Below, in pieces: positions 34,442 to 44,689 of a stretch of 64,000 nucleotides of DNA (position 1 is its first letter; each line of letters opens with the position of its first letter). The stretch covers positions 200,619 to 264,618 of the forward strand of contig JAAEAF010000638.1 in the NCBI GenBank assembly GCA_011037195.1, read 5' to 3'. The translations under genes were made by a program, and so were the position numbers. The stretch is from Triatoma infestans (Eukaryota; Arthropoda; Insecta; Hemiptera; Reduviidae). The notes under the pieces were generated by a model. The model saw only the letters and a program-made list of their open reading frames with translations. It searched no databases and had not been told where the DNA came from.

Positions 34442-35204
34442 TACTCAAAATATATTTATACCAAACTATCAAATTCAGTATTACAATTGTGTAAGTATTA
34501 TCAGTATAAATAAAATATAGGTAACCAATAATCCATCATATCCTCTCTAATAAAATAAACAAATTTCAACACGACTTTCTTTTTTGCTAAAATTTAAATG
34601 GCAAGTTTTCATTAAAATTGCAATGTTTATCATTAAACAAAAGTGGTAGGGGTTATTGCACATCTTGAAACAGACGTGTGAAACGCCTACTGTCTCCAAT
34701 CAACAAAGCAGCAGTTTAAATTTCAAGCTTTATCCGAAAAATTTAAAGTATTGAGTTTGTATCAGTGCAATTAACCAAATCATTGTGGCCCTTTTCGAGA
34801 AAAATTCATGGCCAAAAAAACTTGAAAACCAATTCTGTGTAAAGGAGCATATGATAAAGAAAGGATTCCAAAAGAGAAGCCCCTATTACAGCATGTTAAT
34901 TCTAGACAAACCATTTCAAAAAATTGCCTACGATATAGCAGATTTTGGAAGTTAATCATATTTAGATGTAAGCGATTACTTTTCCAAATTGATTAAATAT
35001 TGAAAAAGGCCTCTCATATTGAAAAGGCAACTGCTAAACTAAAACTTATATCAGCAAGCTATGTACCGAATGAGGTTCATTGAAAATCCTCATGAGAAGG
35101 ACTTAAGTTCCAATAAAAGTGAAATTAGTGATTCTGAAAACACCAACAACATAAAAGAAAAGTTATTAAATAGAAATGTCCTACATAATAGAATATTACG
35201 ACAA
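34442..35204. other. AT-rich spacer with faint HINE traces
   Basis: No gene is recognised. Weak matches to HINE interior (TTTTCGAGAAAAATTCATGG near 34792) suggest an old copy at about 34610-34840. Confidence 0.4.
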
Positions 35205-36202
35205 AAATAAAATCTGCTGTGAAACACTCACACAACTTTCTCTTACTACAGTCCTCATTATAATTTTGTTATAATTGAGAAATTTTATAGTTTGTGTACG
35301 AAATTTAATGAAATTCGTTGAAAACTGAAAAAACTGTTCATTAAAAGCGTACTTCCGGTTTATTAATTTTCTTGAAACTCGCAATTTTGTCCATCTATTT
35401 ATTTCAAGTTAATTTTGTTTGGATGACAGAATTGTATAATCAACTGTGATAGCACTTTGGAGAAAAATATAACCCCACCCCTTCTCCTGAAAGTGCCCTT
35501 AAATGAATTTTCGCAGAGAAATGTTTTTAATAAAAGTTGTAGATCTTTGTATGTTTAGTTTATATATGTTGTTTCAAGAAAATCGTCGGGCTCATTTTTG
35601 AGAAAATCGTGAAAAACTGATTAATGTAAACGCTCTTCCGGTCATCCCATTTTTTCAAACTCAAAATTTCAATTACATATTTAATTCTAATTAACATTAT
35701 TTAGATGATAGAATTGTGTAATTAACTGAAATAGCACTTTAGATGAAAATCTAACACGGCCCCTCACCCATAACTGCCCTTAAATGAATTTTCCCAGAGA
35801 AATGTTTCAAATAAAAGTTGTAACTGTTGTTGTGATTGGTTCCGCAGAGCTGGAAACCATCAGAAACATTTTCCGTGGTAGCCTGAAGATGCGCGAACGG
35901 CCGAAACCGGTCGATGCCACAAAATGAAGCCAGGCTACTACGGAAAATGTCTCTGAAAGTTGTAGCTCTTTGTATGTGTAGTTGATATACCAAGTTTAAA
36001 GAAAATCGTCGGAGCTATATATGTTGTTTCAAGAAAATCGACCGAACCATTTTTGAGAAAAACGCAAAAAAAAAACCAGTAACGTGCTACTTCCGGACGA
36101 GGAATTTTGACAGATAACGTACTGTCAGATCCCATGGTGATACCTAAACGGAATATCGTTTCAACTTTCTACGGTTTTTCGTTTTTGAGCTATGCTGTTC
36201 AT

Positions 36203-36250
<48 letters not shown>

Positions 36251-36373
36251 CATTTGCTAAAAACAAATTTTTTGGTCTCAGGGGGCCTCAAAACGGATAT
36301 TTCCGGTCAAAACTCGATATCGAATATTTGACACGATTACAATACTTCCTGTTGCTGGAAGTAAGAGAAAGTA
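35205..36373 (+). mobile_element. HINE-like element, full-length copy 4 with nested insertion
   Basis: Start AATCTGCTGTGAAACACTCA, ACTTTCTCTTACTACAG subterminal repeat, unit starts near 35350 and 35630, then an ACAT/CA microsatellite (36200-36247) and GTAAGAGAAAGTAATAA at the end. A family B foldback sits inside at 35823-35955. A short internal duplication of TATATATGTTGTTTCAAGAA occurs near 36015. Open frames of 74-80 codons over this copy are repeat-derived. Confidence 0.75.
35823..35955. mobile_element. Foldback family B nested in a HINE copy
   Basis: A reduced palindrome with TTGGTTCCGCAGAGCTGG, CAGAAACATTTTCCGTGG, GAAACCGGTCGATGCC and GGAAAATGTCTCTG. AAAGTTGTA is present on both sides (35814-35822 and 35956-35964). 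The interrupted sequence AAAGTTGTAGCTCTTTG is intact in other HINE copies, so the duplication is real. Confidence 0.88.
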
Positions 36374-36584
36374 ATAATAAGAATAAACATATTCAAAAAG
36401 CAGAAGAGAACTTCAGCCGGGTGAGGAGATAAAGAGCATAAACAAGGGCATACCGGTCAGATACTGGACTTTGCGAGGTCTTATATCAATCGGTCAGAGA
36501 CTTGAGGAGAAGGTTTACAATAACATTTGTAAAGATATTTACAAATCTAGTGTTTACTATCTAGATCATTATTTTCTTTAAGGC

Positions 36585-36657
36585 TGAATATGAGTAGCAT
36601 TGCTAGATTGGAACCCGGTATATCCACGAGGTCTTCCATTGAGCTAATTCCTTCCCT
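36585..36657 (-). repeat. SINE family 1 head fragment
   Basis: The minus strand reads GAATTAGCTCAATGGAAGAC (A box) and GGGTTCCAATCTAGC (degenerate B box). The body is missing. Confidence 0.45.
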
Positions 36658-38004
36658 TTCTTACAATGATAAGAGAAAATACAAAATTTCATAAAGTAAC
36701 AATGAAAAAGACGGAAAAAAAAGTCCCAAAAAGAAACCCCAAAATAATCTATTAATAACCTTCAAAATATCATAAATGCACGGTAATTTTAAATGAATGT
36801 ACCAGGGGTAAAAGAGAAAAAAAGAAGAAAAAAATCAGTTAATAGAGGTCCAGAGAGCAGTGTATGAGAGTGGCGAGCATCTAATAAAGAGACCCAACAA
36901 TTACGGCAAGGTAATTGCAGTTATCTCTGTCTGTAGGTAGAAATACCACCACCGGAGGTAGATAGTTGCATGTAGAAGGTGTGCTGGTAGGAGGGCTATC
37001 AAAGAGACCCGACGGCCATCATGTAATATGTAACAATAGATGCATCATCAACCCTAACATTACTGTTCACCTCCACCATTCTTTGTCCACACACTTTCAG
37101 ACCATACTCTAAATACACCTTTTCTTGTTGCCCCTCCACTCTTCCTCACGTAATAAATGGACCATTCAGGTCATTTTTTCATGTGTAACACTCTATAAAA
37201 GAAAAAGTAAGTATATGTGGCAGATTTGTTAATTAAATGAAATTAATTACTTAATGTCCACTTAATTCAATTCTATGTCGATAATCTTACCCACCAATTA
37301 AGGAAGAATTTCTTCCAATAATTATTGATTTTTAATAATACCTATTGTGTTAACTCTTTATTTCTGTTATAATTTTATTTTTAAAAAAACACGGATATTC
37401 ATTATATTTAATGCATCATTCATATTGCCTTCACATCATGTCCCAGCAGATGTTTTAAATACAACAGCTGTAAGGTTCACTTTAAAATAATTGCAATTTT
37501 AATGTTATTAGTGGACAATAAAAGTTACCACCACAGCTGTTGGCAGAAACACTTCCAGAACATTTAATGCAGGGAAAAAGAAATGTAAATGGTCTTACAA
37601 AACCAGAAAATAAAATAGAACAGTTCTGTAAATGTTTTGAATACTAATTATTTAGTAAAGATTCTGTTTTATTTTCCTCATTTATTCACTAAACATTTTA
37701 ATCTTTTTTTACTGGTTATTTTTTGTAAATTAAAAAACTGGTTTAGAACCTCACACGACTTTAATTTCTAACAATTTATATGATTTTAAGTGGCTAATTT
37801 TCTTTACACTTGGATTTTTTACTAAATATTTAGTTGGTGTAATGGAGGAACAATCGAAACAACAATAAATCGATACTGGAACAGTTTCATAGAAAAGTGG
37901 CAGGCTAAGCAATCAGTCCACTGTGTTTATAAAAAAACAAAAAATGATGTCTTTCTCTTTGAAATCGCAAAAAAAAAACTTTTTATTTTATTTTATTTAC
38001 AATC
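36658..38004. other. No recognisable gene
   Basis: A partial tandem duplication is visible around 36880-37025 (AAAGAGACCC blocks). The rest is AT-rich. An A-rich stretch near 37970-38000 probably is the poly-A tail (minus strand) of the Jockey remnant to the right. Confidence 0.4.
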
Positions 38005-38525
38005 TGTACATATAAATACATCGTGTAAACGTGTAATCATGTACAGATGTGCTCAGAATCCACCAGGGTTCAACGCCATAATCGAGAGGCGTGTTGAGAA
38101 GAGCCAACCAGTGCTGGAACTCTCTGGATATTAACAGGAGATCTAGGTGGTTAGGAGATCGCGTGGCCGATCTCGTGGTCGTGTTGTGGATAGGGCTTGG
38201 GCAACAGGATCTCGGGATGAGTCGAGAGTTATTTAAAAATTAAGAAAGCGAGAATGGATTAGCTCGTTAATGAAGTGAATATTGAAGTATTCGTATTCGG
38301 GAGAGTTAAATTTGCGATATAATAGGGAACGTTGACAATATGATGAAGAACTTTAGGATTGAAAGAATAGATTATCTGGATGTTGGATTGTGTCGCGGAG
38401 TTTCAGCATTGTTTTGTACGTTCAGGGTTGATCTCCATCCCAGCAGTCTTCGTAGATGTCCATAACGTCTGTTTACTTGTCTATTTAACGTGTGTCTCTT
38501 CAATCTTGTATGAGGGTCCCTTGTT
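38005..38525 (-). pseudogene. Jockey-like non-LTR retrotransposon remnant
   Basis: Minus-strand frames read RLKRHTLNRQVNRRYGHLRR and LLGWRSTLNVQN, the thumb region following the YLGxxLD motif in Jockey elements, then PYYI/NLTL-like and ALSTTRPRDRP-like text near the C-terminus, and a T/A-rich tail on the left. Several stops and frameshifts interrupt it. The reverse transcriptase palm is absent, so the copy is 5'-truncated. Confidence 0.6.
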
Positions 38526-38664
38526 AAGGTACTGTCTACAGTCTTAGGTAGCTTACTTGCGTCACAAAAAACTAAAAAAAAACCCTCCAGACAATCGATT
38601 TCAAAACAGGAATTTTCACCAAATATTCAATGCTTATTAATATTAACAAGTATAAGAATACTTA

Positions 38665-38883
38665 GCGCTCGCCTTTGGTGAGAGAATTTAGGGTTCGATA
38701 ATCGTGAGGGCAAAGTCGGGTTGACCCAGCATCGTGGGAAAAAGTGGGAAGCAACACTTGGTAGCGCACATGGTAGTGAATGCCGGAACTAAAACGGCGA
38801 GAGAACCGCGGCATACTTACCACACGTCCCCCAATACAAACTCCGTTTGGCGCCCCTTAGCCTTTTATAGATGGTTACGCCAT
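38665..38883 (+). mobile_element. tRNA-derived SINE, family 2, 5'-truncated
   Basis: AGCGCTCGCCTTTGGTGAGA lacks the A box. The B-box region reads GGTTCGATAATCG, and the body AAAGTCGGGTTGACCCAGC and GGGAAAAAGTGGGAAGC follows, ending GGTTACGCCATAGTTT. It interrupts a HINE unit. Confidence 0.7.
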
Positions 38884-39362
38884 AGTTTAATATACTGAAA
38901 TAGTACTTTAGAGGAAAGCCTAACATCATCGCCCCCGCCCCCCAGAACTCCCACTAAAATGAATTTTTCCGGAAAATGTTTCAAAGACCTGCATATAATT
39001 AGTGTGTATACAAAGTTTAAAGAAAATCGTTGGGGCTGTTTTCAAGAAAATCGCAAATTCTGTTAAATAATACGCATGGTTTATCAATTTTTATCAAAAC
39101 CATGTTGTGTCCTCTTCTGGTAGCTTATACTCGGTTATCAAATTTGTAGTTTCGAAGATTTAAATCGAGTGTGAAAAGAACAATATAGTGTGAAAAGAAT
39201 TAATTGAAAAGTGAAAAGACATGCTCTGCAAAAAATTCCAAAATAAATTATGAATAAAACAAAATTGTTTATAATTATGTTTAGTAATTACATTGGTAGA
39301 TGTTGTAGCATTCGATAGCCCGTGTAGTTTGTATTAAAAGGGAAAAGAGTACTTTCTCTCAC

Positions 39363-39630
39363 TACAGGTAGTACAATTATGACGCAACAGCCTATGAACG
39401 GCTAAGATTTGCCATTGGGCGATTCTTCTTGGGAGAGCATGCGATAAGCTTGCAAGCGATTCCCTTGGTTTAGTCCTAGCCTTAGCTACCTAAGTTCGTT
39501 ACTAACTATAGCTTCCCACTTTTTCTCTCGGTGTTGGATTCAACACTGTCTTTGGCCTCACGGGGAATTGAACCCTGAATTCTCACATCAATGAAAAGTG
39601 TTAGCCACTAGACCAACACGTGAGAGGGGC
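39363..39630 (-). mobile_element. tRNA-derived SINE, family 2
   Basis: The minus strand starts with GTTGGTCTAGTGGCTAACAC (A box) and GGGTTCAATTCCCCG (B box), then AAAGTGGGAAGCTATAG and ends GGCTGTTGCGTCATAATTG, the same 3' end as at 56390. Confidence 0.75.
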
Positions 39631-39808
39631 TCAATAATATATAAAATAACAAATTTTATACATAACACATACAGACCATTCGCTAAAAACAATTTTTTGT
39701 TTCGTACCGAGGGAACGTCAAAACATAATATTTCCGTAAAACCTCAATTTCGAGAATCTAATACGATTGCAATACTTCCTCTTACTAAGGGAATAACAGG
39801 AAGTAAAA

Positions 39809-40504
39809 ATCCGAATTTGATAATTTGAATGAATGAATTAAGTAATCAGAGAAAACTGTGCCAACAGTAGTAGGTGTTTTTTAAACATTACGCCTGTAAT
39901 TCAAACACCACAATAGAACTTTCTGTTCCACAAGGACAAAGAATAATTTTCAATCCAAAAAAACAATTAGTACGAGTTTGTGTGTTTAAGAGTTAAATTA
40001 AAATAATTGTATTTTTAATTAACATTCCGTTGTAAACAATATTAATACTTTTATCATGAGTGGCCTTGGTATTTTTTTTACACATTTAAATAAAAGATGG
40101 GTGGTTAATAAAAAGGGGGAGGGGGAGAGCAGTATTTGAATATATAACATTTCAAATGTCTTAAGTCTGCAGGTGTCGTTTTAATGGTGATTAAATTAAA
40201 TTTACAATGGATCAAACAGAAAAATTACTCGTTGGAACATGACACAGAATGTAAGACAAAATAAAGAAATAAATAAATTACGTCTTCCCCTCACACAATA
40301 AATGCCCCACCACTATAAAAGTGGCAAATTTTCATTAACTTTGAAATCTTTACTTAGTTACCCCTACAATAAATATGAAGATGGTGGTAAAGTACAAATA
40401 TCTACTTGAAGTGATTACATTATAGTCCAGAATATAATGCCATTAACATTGAACAAAACTTCCAATAACATCTAAAATGGATTTTGAATAACAGATTATT
40501 TAGA
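39809..40504. other. AT-rich spacer
   Basis: No recognisable gene or RNA. Confidence 0.45.
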
Positions 40505-41030
40505 AAAAAAATCTGGGTTGACCCAATACACAAATTTTATAGTTAGTGTACCAAATGTAACGAATTCGTCGAAAACTGAAAAACTGTTCAGTAAAAGCCC
40601 ACTTCCGGCTTACTAATTTTCTTGAAACTAGGACTTTTAGCAATCTATTTATTTCTAATTAATTTTGTTTGGATGATAGATGATATAATCAACTATGTTA
40701 GCACTTTAGAGGAAGCTGTAACCCCAACCCTCCCCTAAAAGTGCCCTTAAATGAATTTTCCCAGAGAAATGTTTCAAATGCATATAATTAGTGTTTACAT
40801 GTTTAAAGCTTAAATACGAAGCTGTCAAGAAAATCGCAAATCTGGATGGTTTACCATGTAGCTTCCGGTTTTCGAAGAATTAAAAGTGACAGAGACCCGC
40901 ACTTCCGGTTACCCAATTTGATTTTCAAGTCGATCACGAGAAAACCTAACTTACTATACGATTTTTTCGTTGAACCCTTTGAAAAGGTCTAGACTGTTCC
41001 TCTACTTCGCTAGGAGTCAAAACATAGGAT
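40505..41030 (+). repeat. HINE-like element, internally deleted
   Basis: AAATCTGG at the 5' end is followed by a deviant GTTGACCCAATAC, then CGAATTCGTCGAAAACTG, a unit at 40598 (CCACTTCCGGCTTACTAA), a second at 40900 (GCACTTCCGGTTACCCAA) and CTTCGCTAGGAGTC near the 3' end. The stem-loop is degraded. Confidence 0.6.
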
Positions 41031-41146
41031 AATACGTAGAATAACAGAATTAATTTGAATAGATCGGGGAGTAGAATAGAATAGAATAGAAGAGCCCTCA
41101 TTCCACTGCGACCTACAAATTGAGGTCTATTGTGGATCCCCTTAAG

Positions 41147-41560
41147 TTACAGAACAGCCCCCAGCTTTGCCCTCCTAATCAATCCTAGCAAAGCTGAGAG
41201 CGGCTCCGTCATGAAGCTTTCAGCTTCGGGATTGCCCGTCCCCAATTGAAGAAACCTAATCCTCGCCAGGCCGGCGCACTCACAAAGGATGTGCGCCGGG
41301 GTCTCCTCCTCTACCTTGCAGAATCGGCATACCGCACTATCCGCAAGTTGTAGGTGGTGCATGTGTCTATTCAGCCTACAATGCCCTGTTAGTAGACCCA
41401 CAATTAACCTTATATCCCTTCGGGTCTGGCTCAGTAGGTCTTTGGTAAATTTAGGCAAATGTCTTTTAATGAAGAGCTTTGCCTGCCTCTGTCCTGGTGT
41501 TCCCTCCCACCAACGCAGACGCTGATCTTCTATCCACCCCTGATAGAAGTTTGGATGAGG
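41147..41560 (-). pseudogene. I-like ORF2 C-terminus with CCHC knuckle
   Basis: In a second minus frame the protein continues with IVGLLTGHCRLNRHMHHLQL and then CRFCKVEEETPAHILCEC, an intact C-x2-C-x8-H-x4-C knuckle, and ends LGLIRRAKLGAVL at a TAA stop (41147). It belongs to the same polypeptide as the preceding RNase H and is separated by a frameshift near 41550. The ATG at 41458 is internal. Confidence 0.88.
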
Positions 41561-42795
41561 CTCCTGGACAAGCCGCAGAAGGGTTCGGGGCCTATAAAGG
41601 TATCCTGCGAGCCCTCCCTCGCTAGGGCATCCGCCCTCTCATTGCCCAGAAACCCCGCATGTCCCGGCACCCAGGCGAGTGTCAGTTTATTCCGAGTACC
41701 CACCTCGGTGAGGGCAAGTAGGCAATCCCACACCAGTCTTGAGACTATTTGGTGTGAGGAAAGTGCCTTCAGGGCTGCCTGACTGTCGGAGTATATGGCC
41801 ACTCTTCTACCCACTATCCTTTGCCTTATAATCTCCCTAGCGCAGAGTTGTAACGCCACGACTTCAGCCTGAAAGACCGTGGCGTACTTCCCTAGGCTGG
41901 CCTTAATTTTAACTTTAGGCCTGCCCCCGTAGACCCCAGCTCCGACCCCAGTCGGAGTTTTGGATCCATCTGTATACCAGATCGAGTTACCGAACAGGGG
42001 TGGGTCGCAGCCCCATTCGCCTCTGCTCGGTATGACAATATGGAAGTTCCTTTCGAAAAAATACTTAGGAACCATCCTATCCGTTGGCATCCCCAGAAGA
42101 TAGTCCGCCTTGATTTCCTCAATCAACCTCTGGTTATTACGATCATGCCTAGAGGTGATGGGAGGCGGCCCCTGCAGGAGCCTATGTATTCCCATTCTGG
42201 CTTCGCCTAGAACGAGAATGTGTAATGGTGGCAGATTGAGGAGGACTTCCAACGCCGCAGTCGGGGTGGTCTTCATGGCCCCCGTGGAACCAAGGCATGC
42301 TCGCCTTTGGATCCCACCGAGCCTTTCCACTGCCCCCTTCTGCAACGTTTTGGTCCACCAAACTACCGACCCATATGTAACCATGGGTCTGATGATCCTG
42401 GTGTAGATCCATAGTGACAAACTTGGGCGCAAGCCCCAGTTTCTCCCACAAAGCCGTCTGCATCTATTAAATGACGCATCGGCTCTGTGAGAAATTTTGT
42501 CAATGTGTTGATTCCAAGTGAGTCTTCGGTCGAAAGTAACGCCAAGGTACTTCGCCTCCGTCGCAAATGGAATCGGGGTGTGCCCAAGTAATGGAGGCCT
42601 AAGGCCTTCCAACTTGTGGCGCAATGTGAAAGGAACTATTATGGCTTTGTGGGGGTTTATGGACAAGTCCTCCTCCCTACACCAATTCCTAACCAGGTTT
42701 AGAGCTGCTTGAACCCGCTCTGCAATCGTAGTAGGGTATTTGCCTCTTACCACGATTGCCAAATCATCTGCGTAGCCTAGGCAGTCAAAGCCATC
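41530..42795 (-). pseudogene. I-like ORF2 fragment: reverse transcriptase C-half and RNase H
   Basis: The frame covers GFDCLGYADDLAIVVRG (catalytic YADD at about 42763-42774), LSINPHKAIIVPFT, KYLGVTFDRRLTWNQHI and the thumb to TYGSVVWW. RNase H then follows with all four acidic residues in place: IWYTDGSKTP (Asp), FQAEVVAL (Glu), IYSDSQAAL (Asp) and GNERADALA (Asp), plus the WVPGHAG His loop. It would copy element RNA and digest the template strand. The reading frame ends at 41530 after a frameshift. Antisense open frames over this stretch (42182-42463, 42110-42406, 41459-41782) are shadows. Confidence 0.9.
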
Positions 42796-42868
42796 CGCAG
42801 ATAGTTGGTGGAGAGGTCATCAACGACCAAAGTCCACATCAGAGGGGACAAAACCCTCCCAAGAGGAA

Positions 42869-43553
42869 GTAAAAACAATGTGATTATTGTAAAGTGATCT
42901 TATTCTCTTTTAAATTCTTTTAATTCTTCGGATTTAAAATAATGATGAATTGAGGAATCGGTTTTTTAGAGGCTTAAAAATACCAGTGGTGGCCAATCTA
43001 TAATCTCGCTATTACTTTGCACAGGGATATCTCTATTAAAAATTTAAGAGTTTTCCCAACGCCAACTATGATAAATTCGGCAGAACAGATTGCCCATAAC
43101 AAACAAAATAAACTGAATTTAAATCATAATCAGGAGGAATAAAGGTACCCCTCCTTTGATCATCACGCTAAAAGAACTACAGCATCATCATCATTTCCAA
43201 TTACTGCCCCCCTGCCCCCCATACTGTACTGGCATAAGGAAATGATTCATCATCACTAACACCTAATACATTAATAGAGATAAACAGTAACAATAATAGC
43301 CCTAATAGTATACAATTACTATCATTAACCATTATTCACCTTCCCAGTAAATCTCCCACTCGATTTTTGTTGTAAATAACAATAATACAAATATGCTATT
43401 ATATTCAAAAATTAAATTAATTAAAAAAGGAATAATTATATTTGGTTGATAAGTATATTTTTATATGGGGGGGGGGATGAATAATTACTAATAAAAGATA
43501 ATATTCAGGTAGCATTGTAAACCTGTACTAGTCATAACACAGTATGCCATAAT
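42869..43553. other. AT-rich spacer
   Basis: No recognisable gene. It contains the 5'-truncation junction of the I-like element at its left edge (AAGAGGAAGTAAAAAC on plus). Confidence 0.45.
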
Positions 43554-43874
43554 GTGGGCAGAAGTTTTATACTACCAGTTACTGGGCGAAAATTAAACAA
43601 CTTTTTGTATCATTGTATTTTATCAATACGCCCACTATTGTGCAAATATATAAATATTAATTTACAATATATTGTTTTATTTACAGAACAAGTAAATTAT
43701 TATCTCAAATTTATTGAATTTGGAATGGTAAAAATGGATGGTAATATAAAAAAAAACTCACTGTTTAAAATATACAGCCGAATAATGTATTTGTTTATTA
43801 CTATAATACTAAAAGTAGATGCTGAATTAGAGTTCAAGAACAGACTGAGTGACAGAAGATGGCGAACGTTATAA
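43554..43874 (+). CDS. Unrecognised open frame, 106 codons (doubtful)
   Basis: An ATG-initiated AT-rich frame encoding a lysine- and isoleucine-rich product with no motif I recognise. Hydrophobic stretches (IMYLFITIIL) reflect AT bias more than a membrane protein. The last part (FKNRLSDRRWRTL) is more polar. There is no sign of splicing, Kozak strength or homology. Probably chance. Confidence 0.12.
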   Translation: MGRSFILPVTGRKLNNFLYHCILSIRPLLCKYININLQYIVLFTEQVNYYLKFIEFGMVKMDGNIKKNSLFKIYSRIMYLFITIILKVDAELEFKNRLSDRRWRTL

Positions 43875-44258
43875 CGGTGTAGAATGCTACTTCACACATT
43901 CTGCTTTTTATATATCAAACAGTTTTCCCTTTCACTTCTCTTGTTCTCCTTGTTTATTCAAGCAATGGCTAACTCAATATTGATCTACTTTGGTAGTTGT
44001 GAAGAAGGAGATCCTACGAGACAAAATCTACCATGACTAAAGAGTGTCATGGAGAATCTTGTAGCATACCTGTAGTTGCAAATTATATTAATCGTATATA
44101 TACACTAATGGAAATTAATGTAATTTTCTTTCTATAAGCTTGGGCATCAGATTATTACCTTTCATTTGGTTGTAGCGATGGTATTGACTATCCCATCGTT
44201 TAAATGTTGTTGATGGCCGATAAAATCTCTTAAAGAAATAAATACTAACCATTAAACG

Positions 44259-44540
44259 TGCGGCCTAAAAAAATTCTCCACGGCATCCTTAATCAATAAC
44301 AAACCAGCAATAGCTCCTTCAGACAAATATCTTTTACTCAAAAGAAACTTAAGAAGAGCACACAATATGCTTGAGAAACTAGACCCGATTCCCGATGAAT
44401 TTAGAGAGGCCTTATCTAATATAGAGAGAAGCCTTTTCACATGGAACAGAAAAGGCACGAAGACTGGATGCTTTGAAGGAACACTTTCTGTGAATCTTAG
44501 GGATAATCATATAATTCGCTTTCAAACGAGGAGAATGTAA
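44259..44540 (+). CDS. Unrecognised open frame with coding-like composition
   Basis: This frame runs 93 codons from just after an in-frame TAA to the TAA at about 44538-44540, with the first ATG internal (about 44369). The product is charged and balanced (KYLLLKRNLRRAHNMLEKLD, PIPDEFREALSNIERSLFTW), unlike the isoleucine/phenylalanine-rich chance frames nearby, and the DNA is less AT-rich. It could be an exon, a piece of an unrecognised transposon protein or chance. It lies 150 bp from a Jockey remnant on the other strand. I do not recognise any family. Confidence 0.3.
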   Translation, partial: CGLKKFSTASLINNKPAIAPSDKYLLLKRNLRRAHNMLEKLDPIPDEFREALSNIERSLFTWNRKGTKTGCFEGTLSVNLRDNHIIRFQTRRM

Positions 44541-44689
44541 CGGGGTAATTATGATTTTGAATTATATAAAAATTAATCGCAAATGTAAAAACTGATGTAT
44601 AATATATGCATTAATATTAATTTTTTATTTTTTTTTGTGTGTTGTAATTTAAACTGTAACAGTGTAAATATGACGACAGCTAATATAGT

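Larger units (their letters stand above)
38580..39808 (+). mobile_element. HINE-like copy broken by two SINEs
   Basis: Blocks of HINE sequence appear in order: AATCGATTTCAAAACAGG (near 38594), then after a SINE ACTGAAATAGTACTTTAGAG and AAAGAAAATCGTTGGGGCTG, then after a second SINE ACCATTCGCTAAAAACAA and CGATTGCAATACTTCCTCTT with an end ATAACAGGAAGTAAAAA. The two SINE family 2 copies lie in opposite orientation inside it. Confidence 0.6.
41073..42868 (-). mobile_element. I-like non-LTR retrotransposon, 5'-truncated, best-preserved copy
   Basis: Minus strand from about 42868 down: the end of the reverse transcriptase palm, thumb, RNase H and C-terminal CCHC, then a short 3' UTR and a TTCTA pentanucleotide tail (plus TAGAA repeats at about 41073-41092). 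There are two visible frameshifts, one just upstream of YADD (about 42810) and one after RNase H (about 41550). The 5' truncation point is near the LSPLMWTLVVDDL block. GC content is clearly higher than the flanks, suggesting a younger insertion. Confidence 0.85.

Noticed and set aside
36200..36247. CRISPR-like or other regularly spaced array
   Set aside because: The repeats are simple CA/ACAT microsatellites. No spaced repeats with unique spacers occur, and the DNA is eukaryotic.
41530..42795. A functional RNase H or reverse transcriptase gene
   Set aside because: The copy is 5'-truncated and has frameshifts before YADD and after RNase H. It is a transposon fragment.
42860..42880. I-like element inserted into a HINE 3' end, because AAGAGGAAGTAAAA resembles that end
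   Set aside because: The resemblance overlaps bases that still read as the reverse transcriptase (LGRVLSPLMW) on the minus strand, and the left flank shows no matching HINE break.
43554..43874. A 106-codon plus-strand gene
   Set aside because: The product is dominated by AT-rich codons (I, K, N, Y, F), no motif is recognised, and several such frames are expected in 64 kb of AT-rich DNA. Kept only as a very low-confidence entry.
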